Notes: generated from the letters alone by a model not told the origin. DNA of 5,188 nucleotides from Candidatus Coatesiibacteriota bacterium (GCA_003647755.1 QMNL01000162.1:1-5188), one strand, 5' to 3'; shown: positions 1 to 5,188, counted from the stretch's first letter. Numbers and translations: made by a program.

Positions 1-22
1 CCTTTTCTTCTTTGGCGTTGAT

Positions 23-70
23 CCGTAGGTTGCACCTACGGCTACTCACGTTCATCCCCTTACGGGGATG
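23..70. repeat. Double-hairpin intergenic element, probable dispersed repeat
   Basis: Two perfect hairpins lie back to back. The first pairs CCGTAGGT (23-30) with ACCTACGG (34-41) across a 3-base loop. The second pairs CATCCCC (53-59) with GGGGATG (64-70) across a 4-base loop. An 11-base linker separates them. No ORF with coding character covers the element. From memory, elements combining a CCGTAGGT hairpin and a CATCCCC hairpin recur in intergenic DNA of many uncultured bacteria; this could not be checked here. It could instead be the terminator region of an upstream gene outside the window, but there is no T tract after either stem. The structure is certain; its identity as a dispersed repeat is inferred. 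Confidence 0.55.
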
Positions 71-133
71 CAGGAAGAACGCTTCAGTTGAGCAGGCCCG
101 GGCACGATTGGGGAAACTCCTCGTGGTGTCGCG

Positions 134-162
134 TTGACATTAGATTGTATCTTGAGCATTGT
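134..162 (+). promoter_or_regulatory. Weak sigma-70-like promoter candidate for the HEPN-like pair
   Basis: A perfect TTGACA box (134-139) is followed after 17 bases by CATTGT (157-162), which matches only three of six positions of the -10 consensus. It lies upstream of the possible leader ORF and the 107-aa gene, and no better pair was seen between 71 and 228. The -35 box is good and the -10 box is poor, so this is a tentative call. Confidence 0.2.
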
Positions 163-178
163 GTTACTGGGGGAGCTT

Positions 179-232
179 ATGAAGATCCCAAATGCTAGCA
201 TCCAAGCGCTTCTATGGAGGCGTAAATTGTGA
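179..232 (+). CDS. Possible 17-aa leader peptide overlapping the next start
   Basis: An ATG at 179 is preceded by a purine-rich GGGGGAG (169-175) only 3 bases away. It opens 17 codons encoding MKIPNASIQALLWRRKL and then a TGA at 230-232. That TGA overlaps the GTG start of the downstream gene in a GTGA arrangement, typical of translational coupling. The downstream Shine-Dalgarno lies inside the leader's last codons, so ribosomes translating the leader would pass over it. The peptide has no recognised motif, no regulatory codon run such as repeated Trp or His, and no known family. The Shine-Dalgarno spacing is short, and an ORF this small can arise by chance. Confidence 0.22.
   Translation: MKIPNASIQALLWRRKL
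216..220 (+). promoter_or_regulatory. Shine-Dalgarno supporting the GTG start at 229
   Basis: GGAGG lies 8 bases upstream of GTG at 229-231. This is a strong match at an ideal distance and justifies choosing a GTG start for the 107-aa gene. No in-frame ATG begins closer to the conserved part of the protein. Confidence 0.75.
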
Positions 233-552
233 AAACGCAGCTGCAGAACCAGCAACATACCGGAGTTAAGAAAAACCCGCTCCAAGATGAGGCAACGCGA
301 CTAGCCGGTCGTGTGGTTGAGGTTGCAAAGCGCTTCCCGCACGTCGAGGCTGTTTGTCACGAAGTGGACCGAGGCGTCCTCGCCTTTATCCTGTGTGCGC
401 CGGGGATCGGTCTAGATGAGGAGTTCGATTTGACGCAAAAACTGCTCAGTGTCCTTGACTGTTTCGATGAAATTGATGCCGACTTTTTTGTCAGCTCTCG
501 TTCTGGTGCCTTCTATCGTTCAACCGGGATGTCAGTGGTCCAGGTTCGGTAG
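229..552 (+). CDS. Putative partner (antitoxin-like) protein of a HEPN-like gene
   Basis: A 107-aa soluble protein that starts at GTG with a strong Shine-Dalgarno. Residues 1-20 are polar and basic. The rest looks like a small alpha/beta domain: a helix (about 20-36), the strand segment HVEAVCHEVDRG (38-49), a hydrophobic strand (50-58), an acidic helix (63-80), then EIDADFFV (81-88) and a final VVQV strand. The pattern of PHVEAV, an acidic helix, a DADF strand and a closing VVQVR resembles short, degenerate nucleotidyltransferase-fold proteins that I recall being encoded just before HEPN genes. No GS...DxD catalytic motif is visible, so transferase activity is unlikely. It ends 5 bases before the next ATG, which points to joint translation and probably a complex with that product. 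A toxin-antitoxin or defence role is inference. GC is about 53%, below the minus-strand genes. Confidence 0.6.
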   Translation: MKTQLQNQQHTGVKKNPLQDEATRLAGRVVEVAKRFPHVEAVCHEVDRGVLAFILCAPGIGLDEEFDLTQKLLSVLDCFDEIDADFFVSSRSGAFYRSTGMSVVQVR

Positions 553-557
553 GATAG

Positions 558-929
558 ATGAAGGCTGCCAATCTTGATTCTCGCACGGTCGCTCTCAGGA
601 ATAAGAAATTCTACAGGTCGATTCAACACGGGCAGTTCTATGAGTGGCAGATAGTAGCGCTGTTTTACTCGGCACTACACATGATCGACTATTACGCCGA
701 TGTTCTAGATAAGAAACAGTATAAGGACCATCGTCACCGAAATATCTTCGTGCGTAAGACACGAAATCTCAGACCCATCCGGGGCGAATACAAACAACTC
801 TATAATGTCTCCCGGAGGGCCCGATACGAGGGTGTGGTATTCGATGTGCAAGATGTCCACGCCGTTCTCAAGATGCACAGCACAGTAATCTCTCACGTAT
901 GTGGACTCTTGAGAGATTACACACATTAA
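558..929 (+). CDS. HEPN-like domain protein
   Basis: A 123-aa, mostly helical and basic protein with no signal peptide or membrane segment. Its ATG lies 5 bases after the previous stop, with AGGAT (551-555) as a close, weak ribosome-binding site that overlaps that stop, so translation is probably coupled. Family resemblance rests on three segments: EWQIVALFYSALHMIDYY (29-46), the His/Arg-rich loop KDHRHRNIFVRK (56-67), and YKQLYNVSRRARYEG (78-92), which matches the Y..L...SR.ARY signature of HEPN-type helical proteins. HEPN proteins are often RNases or nucleotide-binding toxins paired with a small antitoxin. The canonical Rx4-6H RNase motif is not evident (the closest is R20-x3-H24), so catalysis is uncertain; the 58-61 HRHR cluster is an alternative site. 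GC over 601-900 is about 47%, against about 61-64% in sampled neighbours, suggesting acquisition by transfer. Confident as a gene, moderate as HEPN. Confidence 0.7.
   Translation: MKAANLDSRTVALRNKKFYRSIQHGQFYEWQIVALFYSALHMIDYYADVLDKKQYKDHRHRNIFVRKTRNLRPIRGEYKQLYNVSRRARYEGVVFDVQDVHAVLKMHSTVISHVCGLLRDYTH
885..920. repeat. 11-bp perfect inverted repeat at the convergent gene end
   Basis: GTAATCTCTCA (885-895) and TGAGAGATTAC (910-920) are exact reverse complements separated by a 14-base loop. The repeat overlaps the last codons of the HEPN-like gene, 7 bases before its stop, and lies 41 bases beyond the end of recO on the other strand. It could form an 11-bp stem in either transcript. Neither strand has a T run after the stem, so it is not a classical intrinsic terminator. 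A 3' stabilising hairpin or a bidirectional transcription brake is possible. Confidence 0.5.
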
Positions 930-960
930 CAGGAAGCCTCGGCGAGCGCAAGCGAATCCG

Positions 961-1734
961 CTAGTGTGGGCGAACAGTTGCGGTGAGCAGGCGTGCGGAG
1001 TTGAGCTGCACCTGGAGGTGGTAGGCCTTGTGCTGGGCGGAAAGATGCAGTAGCTCCCGGGCGAGCGCTCGGCTTATGCGTGTCCTTGTGAGCGAGCTGA
1101 TCGGCCTAACAATCGCCCTCTTGACAAACGCTAGCGCACCCGGGCTCAATCTCATCGGCGAGCTAATCTCGTAGTCAGCCTTGCGTTTTGCCCAGCATTC
1201 GGAGCATACCATCCCGCCCGCCTCGACCACATAGCGGGCACGCTTTGCCTCAACAGCCCGGCCACAGTGCACGCATTGCGAAAGCGAGGGCGCTAACCCC
1301 ATTGCGTCCAGCATCTTGAGCTCCGCCGCAAGGGCTACCGCGACCGAGCCAACGCAATTGCGCAGGCCGTCGAGGCCCTGAAGCAGAAGGTCGTAGAGCT
1401 CTGGGCAGGGGCTTTTCTCGGGAACAGCACGGAGCAGAAACTCGGCCACATAGGAGGCGCAGACAAATCGCACATAATCAGTGGCGAATTCGGGGAACGA
1501 GAGCTCTATCTCGCACTCCTCAAGCCTCAGCAGGCCGGACTTGCTCATGCGCTTTACGTAACAGCGGGATATGCTCAGAGCATCTATCGAGCCACGCAAC
1601 CTGTTGGGTCGGTTCAGGCGCCTCGCTACGAGGTTAAGGCGGCCAAACCTCCGGGTCAGAACGGACAGCCGTGCGTCGAACTGACTTCCGAGCGCTACCC
1701 TCAGAATGACGCCATCCATTGAAAACGTGCACAT
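961..1734 (-). CDS. recO: DNA repair protein RecO
   Basis: RecO acts in the RecFOR pathway, binding DNA and helping RecA load onto SSB-coated single strands at gaps during recombinational repair. With this start the protein has 257 residues, within the usual 230-260. The N-terminal OB-fold segment begins with DGVILR (7-12) and continues through LTRRFGRLNLVARRLNRP (26-43), matching the family's LT...G.....ARG.R pattern, though Leu-Asn follows the second Arg. The helical C-terminal part contains a zinc-binding C-x2-C-x19-C-x2-C (Cys154, 157, 177, 180), present in many RecO proteins. The start is ATG at 1734, supported by GGAGAG upstream and by the short N-terminal lead typical of RecO. A GTG at 1788 would add 18 residues but has no Shine-Dalgarno. 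It is the last gene of the minus-strand cluster, 131 bases after the 106-aa gene. Confidence 0.9.
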   Translation of the reverse strand: MCTFSMDGVILRVALGSQFDARLSVLTRRFGRLNLVARRLNRPNRLRGSIDALSISRCYVKRMSKSGLLRLEECEIELSFPEFATDYVRFVCASYVAEFLLRAVPEKSPCPELYDLLLQGLDGLRNCVGSVAVALAAELKMLDAMGLAPSLSQCVHCGRAVEAKRARYVVEAGGMVCSECWAKRKADYEISSPMRLSPGALAFVKRAIVRPISSLTRTRISRALARELLHLSAQHKAYHLQVQLNSARLLTATVRPH

Positions 1735-1741
1735 CCCCAGG

Positions 1742-1747
1742 CTCTCC
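1742..1747 (-). promoter_or_regulatory. Shine-Dalgarno deciding the recO start
   Basis: Read on the minus strand this is GGAGAG, 7 bases before ATG at 1734-1732. It favours the 257-aa RecO over the in-frame GTG at 1788, which has no purine-rich stretch in front of it. Confidence 0.65.
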
Positions 1748-1865
1748 GCAAGTGAGCAATCCAGCTGGCTCGACAGGCATGACGGCACTTTGGCGGACAG
1801 AATGTCGGCCTGCTACGCCTGTCCTCCGGAAGAGGCTTTCGCCAGACATCAGACGAGGCTGTCAA

Positions 1866-2186
1866 CTACCTTCCCGAGACGAGCTGGCTCTCCTCATCCT
1901 TGCTGATTATCCCCTTCTCAGTCAGAAGCCGCACAGTTCTCGCGAGAACTCCCCTGATGTGCGACATGCGTGTCATCTTCTCGATCGAGGTCGGCCCGTC
2001 TGGCGAGGCGTGGTTCTCGCACCGCTCCTCCAAATCGTCGATTATGGACTGCAGGACGAACATTATCTCTCCGTAGGTTACGTTACCGCTTCGCCCGGCC
2101 GAGAACTCGTCGATCGTGGACATCACCGCGTCCCGGAGGGTTGCGAATTCCTCCTCGCTGTCGAAAACGTTTCTGGTTTTAACCAT
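1866..2186 (-). CDS. Hypothetical 106-aa helical protein
   Basis: I do not recognise this protein. It is a soluble, acidic-to-neutral 106 residues, predicted by eye to be nearly all helix: DSEEEFATLRDAVMSTIDEF (9-28), a glycine-containing turn (31-35), VTYGEIMFVLQSIIDDLEER (36-55), a Pro/Gly-rich break CENHASPDGP (56-65), and IEKMTRMSHIRGVLARTVRLL (68-88). It has one cysteine and no zinc motif, signal peptide or membrane segment. The break followed by a basic helix could suit DNA or protein binding, but nothing specific supports that. The ATG at 2186 has AAGGGA 8 bases upstream. It begins 24 bases after the aminotransferase stop and precedes recO on the same strand, so it is probably co-transcribed with both. 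Reality as a gene is supported by its position filling the gap, its start signal and its balanced amino acid use. Confidence 0.65.
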   Translation of the reverse strand: MVKTRNVFDSEEEFATLRDAVMSTIDEFSAGRSGNVTYGEIMFVLQSIIDDLEERCENHASPDGPTSIEKMTRMSHIRGVLARTVRLLTEKGIISKDEESQLVSGR

Positions 2187-2210
2187 CGCTGCATCCCTTA
2201 TTCAATCAGA

Positions 2211-3407
2211 TTATCGCCTGAAGTGCGCAACTATCTTATCGATCGCTGCAATGACTGTCTTTACGTCTTCGTCTGTCAGAGATGGGTAAAGCGGCACACT
2301 GACGAGCCTGTTGCTGGCGTGCTCCGCGTTCGGGAAATCGCCCGGCCTGAAGCCATACTTCTCGCGGTAGTGCGGGTGAAGATGAAGCGCCCTGAAGTGC
2401 ACGGCGACACCAATGTTCTCTGCCTGCATCGCGTTGAGAAACTCGTCCCGGCTGCAATTTAATCGCTCCAGGTCAAGCAACATCGGATATATGTGGTGGG
2501 CGTGCTCAATGCCTGGCCTTCTGGCGAGCGGCTGAACCTCTGGCATCTCGCGGAAGGCATCGTCGTACATCGCTACTATCTCGCGCCGGCGCCTCGCGAA
2601 GCCCTCGAGTTTATCCAGCTGGTGCAGAAGCATCGCTGCCTGGATGTCCATCATGTTGTACTTGAATCCCGGAACAACGCACTCGTAGTGTGCGAAGCCG
2701 CCCTTGTCGTAACGCTTCCAGGCGTCCTTGGTGAGGCCGTGGAGCCTGAGAACCGTGAGCTTGTCCCGAAGATCTTCCGACTTAACGCACGCCGCACCGC
2801 CCTCGCCGCAAGTTATGTTCTTGGTCGCGTAGAAGCTGAACGCACCGACCTCGCCGAACGTCCCACAATGCCGCCCGCCGATCTTGGCCTCGATCGCGTG
2901 GGCACAGTCCTCGATAACGTGGATGCCGTGCTCCTTAGCGATCTCCATGATCCTTCCCATGTCGCACGGGTGGCCAGCGTAGTGCACGGGGATCGCCGCC
3001 CTCGTGCGAGGCGTTATCGCCTCCTCGAGCCGTTTTGGGTCTATCAGGAGCGTGTCTGGCTCAACATCAACAAAGACCGTCCTGGCTCGCTGGTGCTCGA
3101 TGACGTTCGCGGTTGAGGGGAACGTGATCGGGGTTGTGATCACCTCGTCTCCCTCGCCGATGCCCAAGGCAACAAGGCCCAGGTGCAGCCCCGCTGTGCA
3201 CGAGTTCAGACCGACCACGGCCGAGGCGCCGAGGTAGTCTGCAAATCGCCTCTCGAACTCCGCAGTCTTAGGCCCCGTCGTGAGCCAGCCAGACGCAAAG
3301 GAATCGGCTATCTCGTTGAGCTCATCCCTCCCGACGCTCGACCGGTGAAAGAAGAGAAAATCGTCCCTGACAGGTTTACCGCCGTCAATCGCAAGCTTCA
3401 ACACCAT
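2211..3407 (-). CDS. DegT/DnrJ/EryC1/StrS aminotransferase, ArnB-like
   Basis: A PLP-dependent fold-type I aminotransferase of the family that converts nucleotide-linked 4-keto (or 3-keto) sugars to amino sugars, usually with glutamate as donor, for surface polysaccharides, lipid A decoration or natural products. From the ATG it has 398 residues, full length for the family. Visible features: LAIDGGKPVR near the N-terminus, SGWLTTGPKTAEFE (39-52), SCTAGLHL (69-76), TPITFPSTANV (92-102), VIEDCAHAI (164-172) with Asp167 placed for the pyridine nitrogen, and FSFYATKNITCGEGG with Lys196 as the PLP Schiff-base lysine. The last motif is very close to ArnB (UDP-4-amino-4-deoxy-L-arabinose aminotransferase), but no other arn gene is in view, so the sugar is unknown. 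A TTG at 3419 would add 4 residues; neither start has a good Shine-Dalgarno, and ATG is preferred. It follows purD by 162 bases. Confidence 0.92.
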   Translation of the reverse strand: MVLKLAIDGGKPVRDDFLFFHRSSVGRDELNEIADSFASGWLTTGPKTAEFERRFADYLGASAVVGLNSCTAGLHLGLVALGIGEGDEVITTPITFPSTANVIEHQRARTVFVDVEPDTLLIDPKRLEEAITPRTRAAIPVHYAGHPCDMGRIMEIAKEHGIHVIEDCAHAIEAKIGGRHCGTFGEVGAFSFYATKNITCGEGGAACVKSEDLRDKLTVLRLHGLTKDAWKRYDKGGFAHYECVVPGFKYNMMDIQAAMLLHQLDKLEGFARRRREIVAMYDDAFREMPEVQPLARRPGIEHAHHIYPMLLDLERLNCSRDEFLNAMQAENIGVAVHFRALHLHPHYREKYGFRPGDFPNAEHASNRLVSVPLYPSLTDEDVKTVIAAIDKIVAHFRR

Positions 3408-3509
3408 CGCCTCGCTCAAGGTTCATGTTGTATAACGTTCCTCATATAACTCCGCACTATTAGAGCAAGGCAGGCTATAAAGGCCGCCCTACACTGGCCT
3501 ACGGTTCCC

Positions 3510-3529
3510 AAAAGCGCCTCAAGAGCGCT
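3510..3529 (-). terminator. Weak intrinsic terminator candidate after purD
   Basis: On the minus strand AGCGCT pairs with GGCGCT (five Watson-Crick pairs plus one G-T) around a 5-base loop, and the run of T at the base of the stem (four counting the last paired base) leads out. It lies about 40 bases beyond the purD stop and could end the purH-purD transcript before the aminotransferase. The stem and T tract are both short, so read-through is likely. Confidence 0.3.
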
Positions 3530-3555
3530 AATCTGCGCCATCTGTGTAATCTGCG
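3529..3555. repeat. Three 9-base tandem units, probable dispersed repeat fragment
   Basis: On the plus strand the units read TAATCTGCG (3529-3537), CCATCTGTG (3538-3546) and TAATCTGCG (3547-3555). The outer two are identical, and the middle one shares ATCTG and the final G. The complementary strand, reading CGCAGATTACACAGATGG, looks like a sequence I recall between genes in many environmental bacterial genomes, where it gives rise to spurious short proteins. This recollection is unverified. The repeat lies in the purD-aminotransferase gap, overlaps one base of the hairpin call, and codes for nothing recognisable. Confidence 0.55.
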
Positions 3556-3569
3556 GATTAAGAGTTTTC

Positions 3570-4838
3570 TCAATAGCTGCTCCGCATCCCAATATCTCGC
3601 CTGAAATACTTACCCTGAAAATCGATCCGGTCAACTGCGTCATAAACCCGCTGGAGAGCATCTTTCTTGGTCGCTCCAATGGCCGTTACGCCGAGCACTC
3701 TCCCGCCAGCGGTTATGACGCTTCCTTTAGTCGTTTTCGTCCCGGCGTGGAAGACGATGACATTGTCAAGGTGCTCGCACTCTGAAAGGCCCTGAATCTC
3801 AAGCCCCCTCTCGTATCTGCCGGGATAGCCCTTTGAGGCGAGGGTTACGCAGACGCAGTGGTTGTCCTCCAGGTCGATCTTCATGCCCTTTAGCGAGCCA
3901 TCTGCGGCGGCCAAGAGAACCGGCACGAGGTCGCCCTTGACCCTGGGCAGCGTGGCCTGCGTCTCGGGGTCCCCGAACCGGCAGTTGAACTCCAGAACGT
4001 AGGGGTCGCCATCGACTATCATCAGTCCCGCATAAAGCGCCCCGCGATAATCAATGCCCTGCTCCTTGAGCCCGCGAATGGCCGGCAGCATTATCTCGCG
4101 CACCACCCGCTCCTGGAGGGCATCGTCAATGGCCTCTGTCGGCGAAAAGGCACCCATCCCGCCCGTGTTGGGACCCCTGTCGCCGTCCAACAGCTGCTTG
4201 TGGTCCTCCGAAGAAGGCAGGGGAAGCACGGTCTCGCCATCAGTGATCACCACCACCGACGCCTCTTGCCCAACGAGGCACTCCTCCACCAGAATCCTCT
4301 TCCCAGCATCGCCAAGCCGCTCCTCCACCAGCGTTTTTCTGAGCGCCTCGTCAACATCGTCGTCAGTTCGGCAGACGAAAGCACCTTTGCCAGCGGCGAG
4401 GCCATCCGCCTTGATCACAACCGGCAGGCCTTTCTCATCCACAAACGAGATGGCGTTCCTGAAGTCGTCAAAGACCCAGTAGCTCGCTGTTGGGATCGCA
4501 TACTCGGCCATAAGATTCTTGGCGAAAACCTTGCTGGATTCTATTCGTGCAGCATCCTTAGTGGGCCCAAACACTGCGAGTCCCTCCGACTGCAGTGCGT
4601 TCGAGAGACCCTTAGCCAGCGGCGCCTCGGGCCCGACGATCGTAAGGTCTATGCGATGCTCCTGGGCGAGGGAGACGATGCCCGGAATGTCGGCCGCATC
4701 TGCGGGGATGTTCCGTGCGATGGCCGCTGTCCCGGCGTTTCCAGGAACACAAAAAACCTCATCCACCAGCGGACTTTGTGTAACTTTCCAAGCGAGAGCA
4801 TGTTCACGCCCGCCGCCGCCAACGATCATCACTCGCAT
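3570..4838 (-). CDS. purD: Phosphoribosylamine-glycine ligase (GAR synthetase)
   Basis: PurD joins glycine to 5-phosphoribosylamine using ATP, making glycinamide ribonucleotide in step two of de novo purine synthesis in the cytoplasm. The 422-residue protein is complete and of normal length. It begins MRVMIVGGGGREHALAWK (1-18), followed by GNAGT (33-37) and GPEAPLAKGL (69-78) of the N domain. The ATP-grasp region contains VVIKADGLAAGKGAFVC (140-156), EECLVGQEASV (185-195), DHKQLLDGDRGPNTGGMGAF (212-231), and the metal-binding FNCRFGDPETQ (284-294), with Glu283 and Asn285 as expected ligands. FNCRFG has Cys where Val is most usual, a conservative change. The C-terminal domain ends with YFRRDIG (411-417), standard for the family. 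The ATG at 4838 has GGGAGG (4848-4853) 9 bases upstream. It starts 35 bases after the purH stop and is probably co-transcribed with it. Confidence 0.97.
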   Translation of the reverse strand: MRVMIVGGGGREHALAWKVTQSPLVDEVFCVPGNAGTAAIARNIPADAADIPGIVSLAQEHRIDLTIVGPEAPLAKGLSNALQSEGLAVFGPTKDAARIESSKVFAKNLMAEYAIPTASYWVFDDFRNAISFVDEKGLPVVIKADGLAAGKGAFVCRTDDDVDEALRKTLVEERLGDAGKRILVEECLVGQEASVVVITDGETVLPLPSSEDHKQLLDGDRGPNTGGMGAFSPTEAIDDALQERVVREIMLPAIRGLKEQGIDYRGALYAGLMIVDGDPYVLEFNCRFGDPETQATLPRVKGDLVPVLLAAADGSLKGMKIDLEDNHCVCVTLASKGYPGRYERGLEIQGLSECEHLDNVIVFHAGTKTTKGSVITAGGRVLGVTAIGATKKDALQRVYDAVDRIDFQGKYFRRDIGMRSSY

Positions 4839-4873
4839 CTAAACGTGCCTCCCAAGGTTCTTGAACGTAAAGA

Positions 4874-5188
4874 CTAGTGCAAGAAGTGCCGCATTCCTGT
4901 GAAGACCATCGGTATTCCCAGCCGATTGCAGGCGTCAATCACCTCCTGATCGCGCTTGGAGCCGCCCGGCTGGATGATAGCGGCAATCCCGGCCTTGTGC
5001 GCCTCCTCAATTGAATCGGCAAACGGGAAGAACGCGTCTGAGGCGAGAACTGCTCCCTTAGCCTTCTCGCCAGCATTTCCTATCGCGATCCTCGCCGCAT
5101 CCACCCTGCTCGTCTGGCCAGCGCCGATCCCGGCCGTAACACCGCCCTTTGCGACCACTATCGCGTTGGACTTCACATGTTTGCATAC
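4874..5188 (-). CDS. purH: Bifunctional purine biosynthesis protein PurH, C-terminal end (partial)
   Basis: Only the last 104 codons are present; the gene continues beyond the right edge. PurH carries AICAR formyltransferase (C-terminal, seen here) and IMP cyclohydrolase (N-terminal, missing here), the last two steps to IMP. Matching motifs, numbered from the first visible residue, are CKHVKSNAIV (2-11), GIGAGQTSRVDAARIA (20-35), LASDAFFPFADSI (48-60), IIQPGGSKRDQEVI (71-84) and the closing MVFTGMRHFLH (94-104). The reading frame is open to the edge, so the GTG at 5176 lies inside the conserved region and is not a start. Bacterial PurH is usually about 510-530 residues, so roughly 400 lie outside the window. 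It could in principle be a stand-alone formyltransferase, since the cyclohydrolase half cannot be seen. purD follows closely, a common purine-operon order. Confidence 0.95.
   Translation of the reverse strand, partial: VCKHVKSNAIVVAKGGVTAGIGAGQTSRVDAARIAIGNAGEKAKGAVLASDAFFPFADSIEEAHKAGIAAIIQPGGSKRDQEVIDACNRLGIPMVFTGMRHFLH

Noticed and set aside
52..285. 77-codon ORF on the minus strand over the double-hairpin element
   Set aside because: It runs through the repeat element and overlaps the well-supported GTG start on the other strand. Its C-terminal codons come from the hairpin, a typical origin of spurious ORFs.
204..335. Palindrome AAGCGCTT occurring at 204-211 and again at 328-335
   Set aside because: Considered as paired operator sites, but the second copy is inside coding sequence, the flanks differ, and an 8-base palindrome twice in GC-rich DNA is weak evidence.
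930..960. Possible terminator in the 31-base gap between convergent stops
   Set aside because: No stable stem followed by a T run on either strand; only short GCG-rich complementarity.
1719..2462. 247-codon plus-strand ORF across the recO, 106-aa and aminotransferase region
   Set aside because: It lies antisense to three minus-strand genes, two with clear family motifs, and shows no recognisable domain. Long antisense ORFs are expected in high-GC DNA.
2493..3116. 207-codon plus-strand ORF
   Set aside because: Entirely antisense to the conserved core of the DegT/ArnB aminotransferase; no independent coding evidence.
3416..3679. 87-codon minus-strand ORF across the purD-aminotransferase gap
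   Set aside because: It overlaps the purD 3' end in another frame and reads through the 9-base repeat. It resembles the spurious proteins such repeats generate.
4200..4877. 225-codon plus-strand ORF
   Set aside because: Antisense to purD, whose motifs are unmistakable; composition reflects the complementary codons.
5174..5176. GTG as start of a 100-aa gene at the right edge
   Set aside because: The frame stays open to the edge, and the upstream residues Val-Cys-Lys-His continue the PurH motif, so this is an internal codon of a truncated purH.

Overview
This is a bacterial chromosome fragment. The minus strand carries housekeeping genes of about 61-64% GC (hand counts of two 120-base samples). 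The plus strand at the left end carries a two-gene pair of clearly lower GC, about 53% then 47%. No gene is diagnostic of a phylum. The two intergenic repeat-like elements remind me of sequences scattered through genomes of environmental and uncultured bacteria, so an uncultured lineage is a guess, not a result.

Layout from left to right. Positions 1-228 hold a double-hairpin element (23-70), a weak promoter candidate and a possible 17-codon leader ORF (179-232). The leader stop overlaps the GTG start of the next gene. Positions 229-929 (+) hold two tightly coupled genes: a 107-aa protein resembling the partner/antitoxin proteins found next to HEPN genes, and a 123-aa HEPN-like protein. An 11-bp perfect inverted repeat lies over the last codons of the second gene. 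The pair converges on recO, with 31 bases between the stops.

The minus strand, in transcription order from the right edge, reads: purH (3' end only, cut by the window), purD, a 162-base gap, a DegT/ArnB-type PLP aminotransferase, an unrecognised 106-aa protein, and recO. purH and purD are 35 bases apart and are probably co-transcribed; they supply steps of de novo purine synthesis. The gap after purD contains three 9-base tandem units and a weak hairpin followed by T residues, which may mark the end of the purine operon. The aminotransferase, the small protein and recO may form a second unit. No sugar-nucleotide or surface-polysaccharide gene in view explains the aminotransferase's substrate.

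The best candidate for something unusual is the plus-strand HEPN-like pair. It resembles a toxin-antitoxin or defence-type module, but I see neither a canonical HEPN Rx4-6H motif nor the usual nucleotidyltransferase GS motif. Its function is inferred from family resemblance and gene arrangement only.
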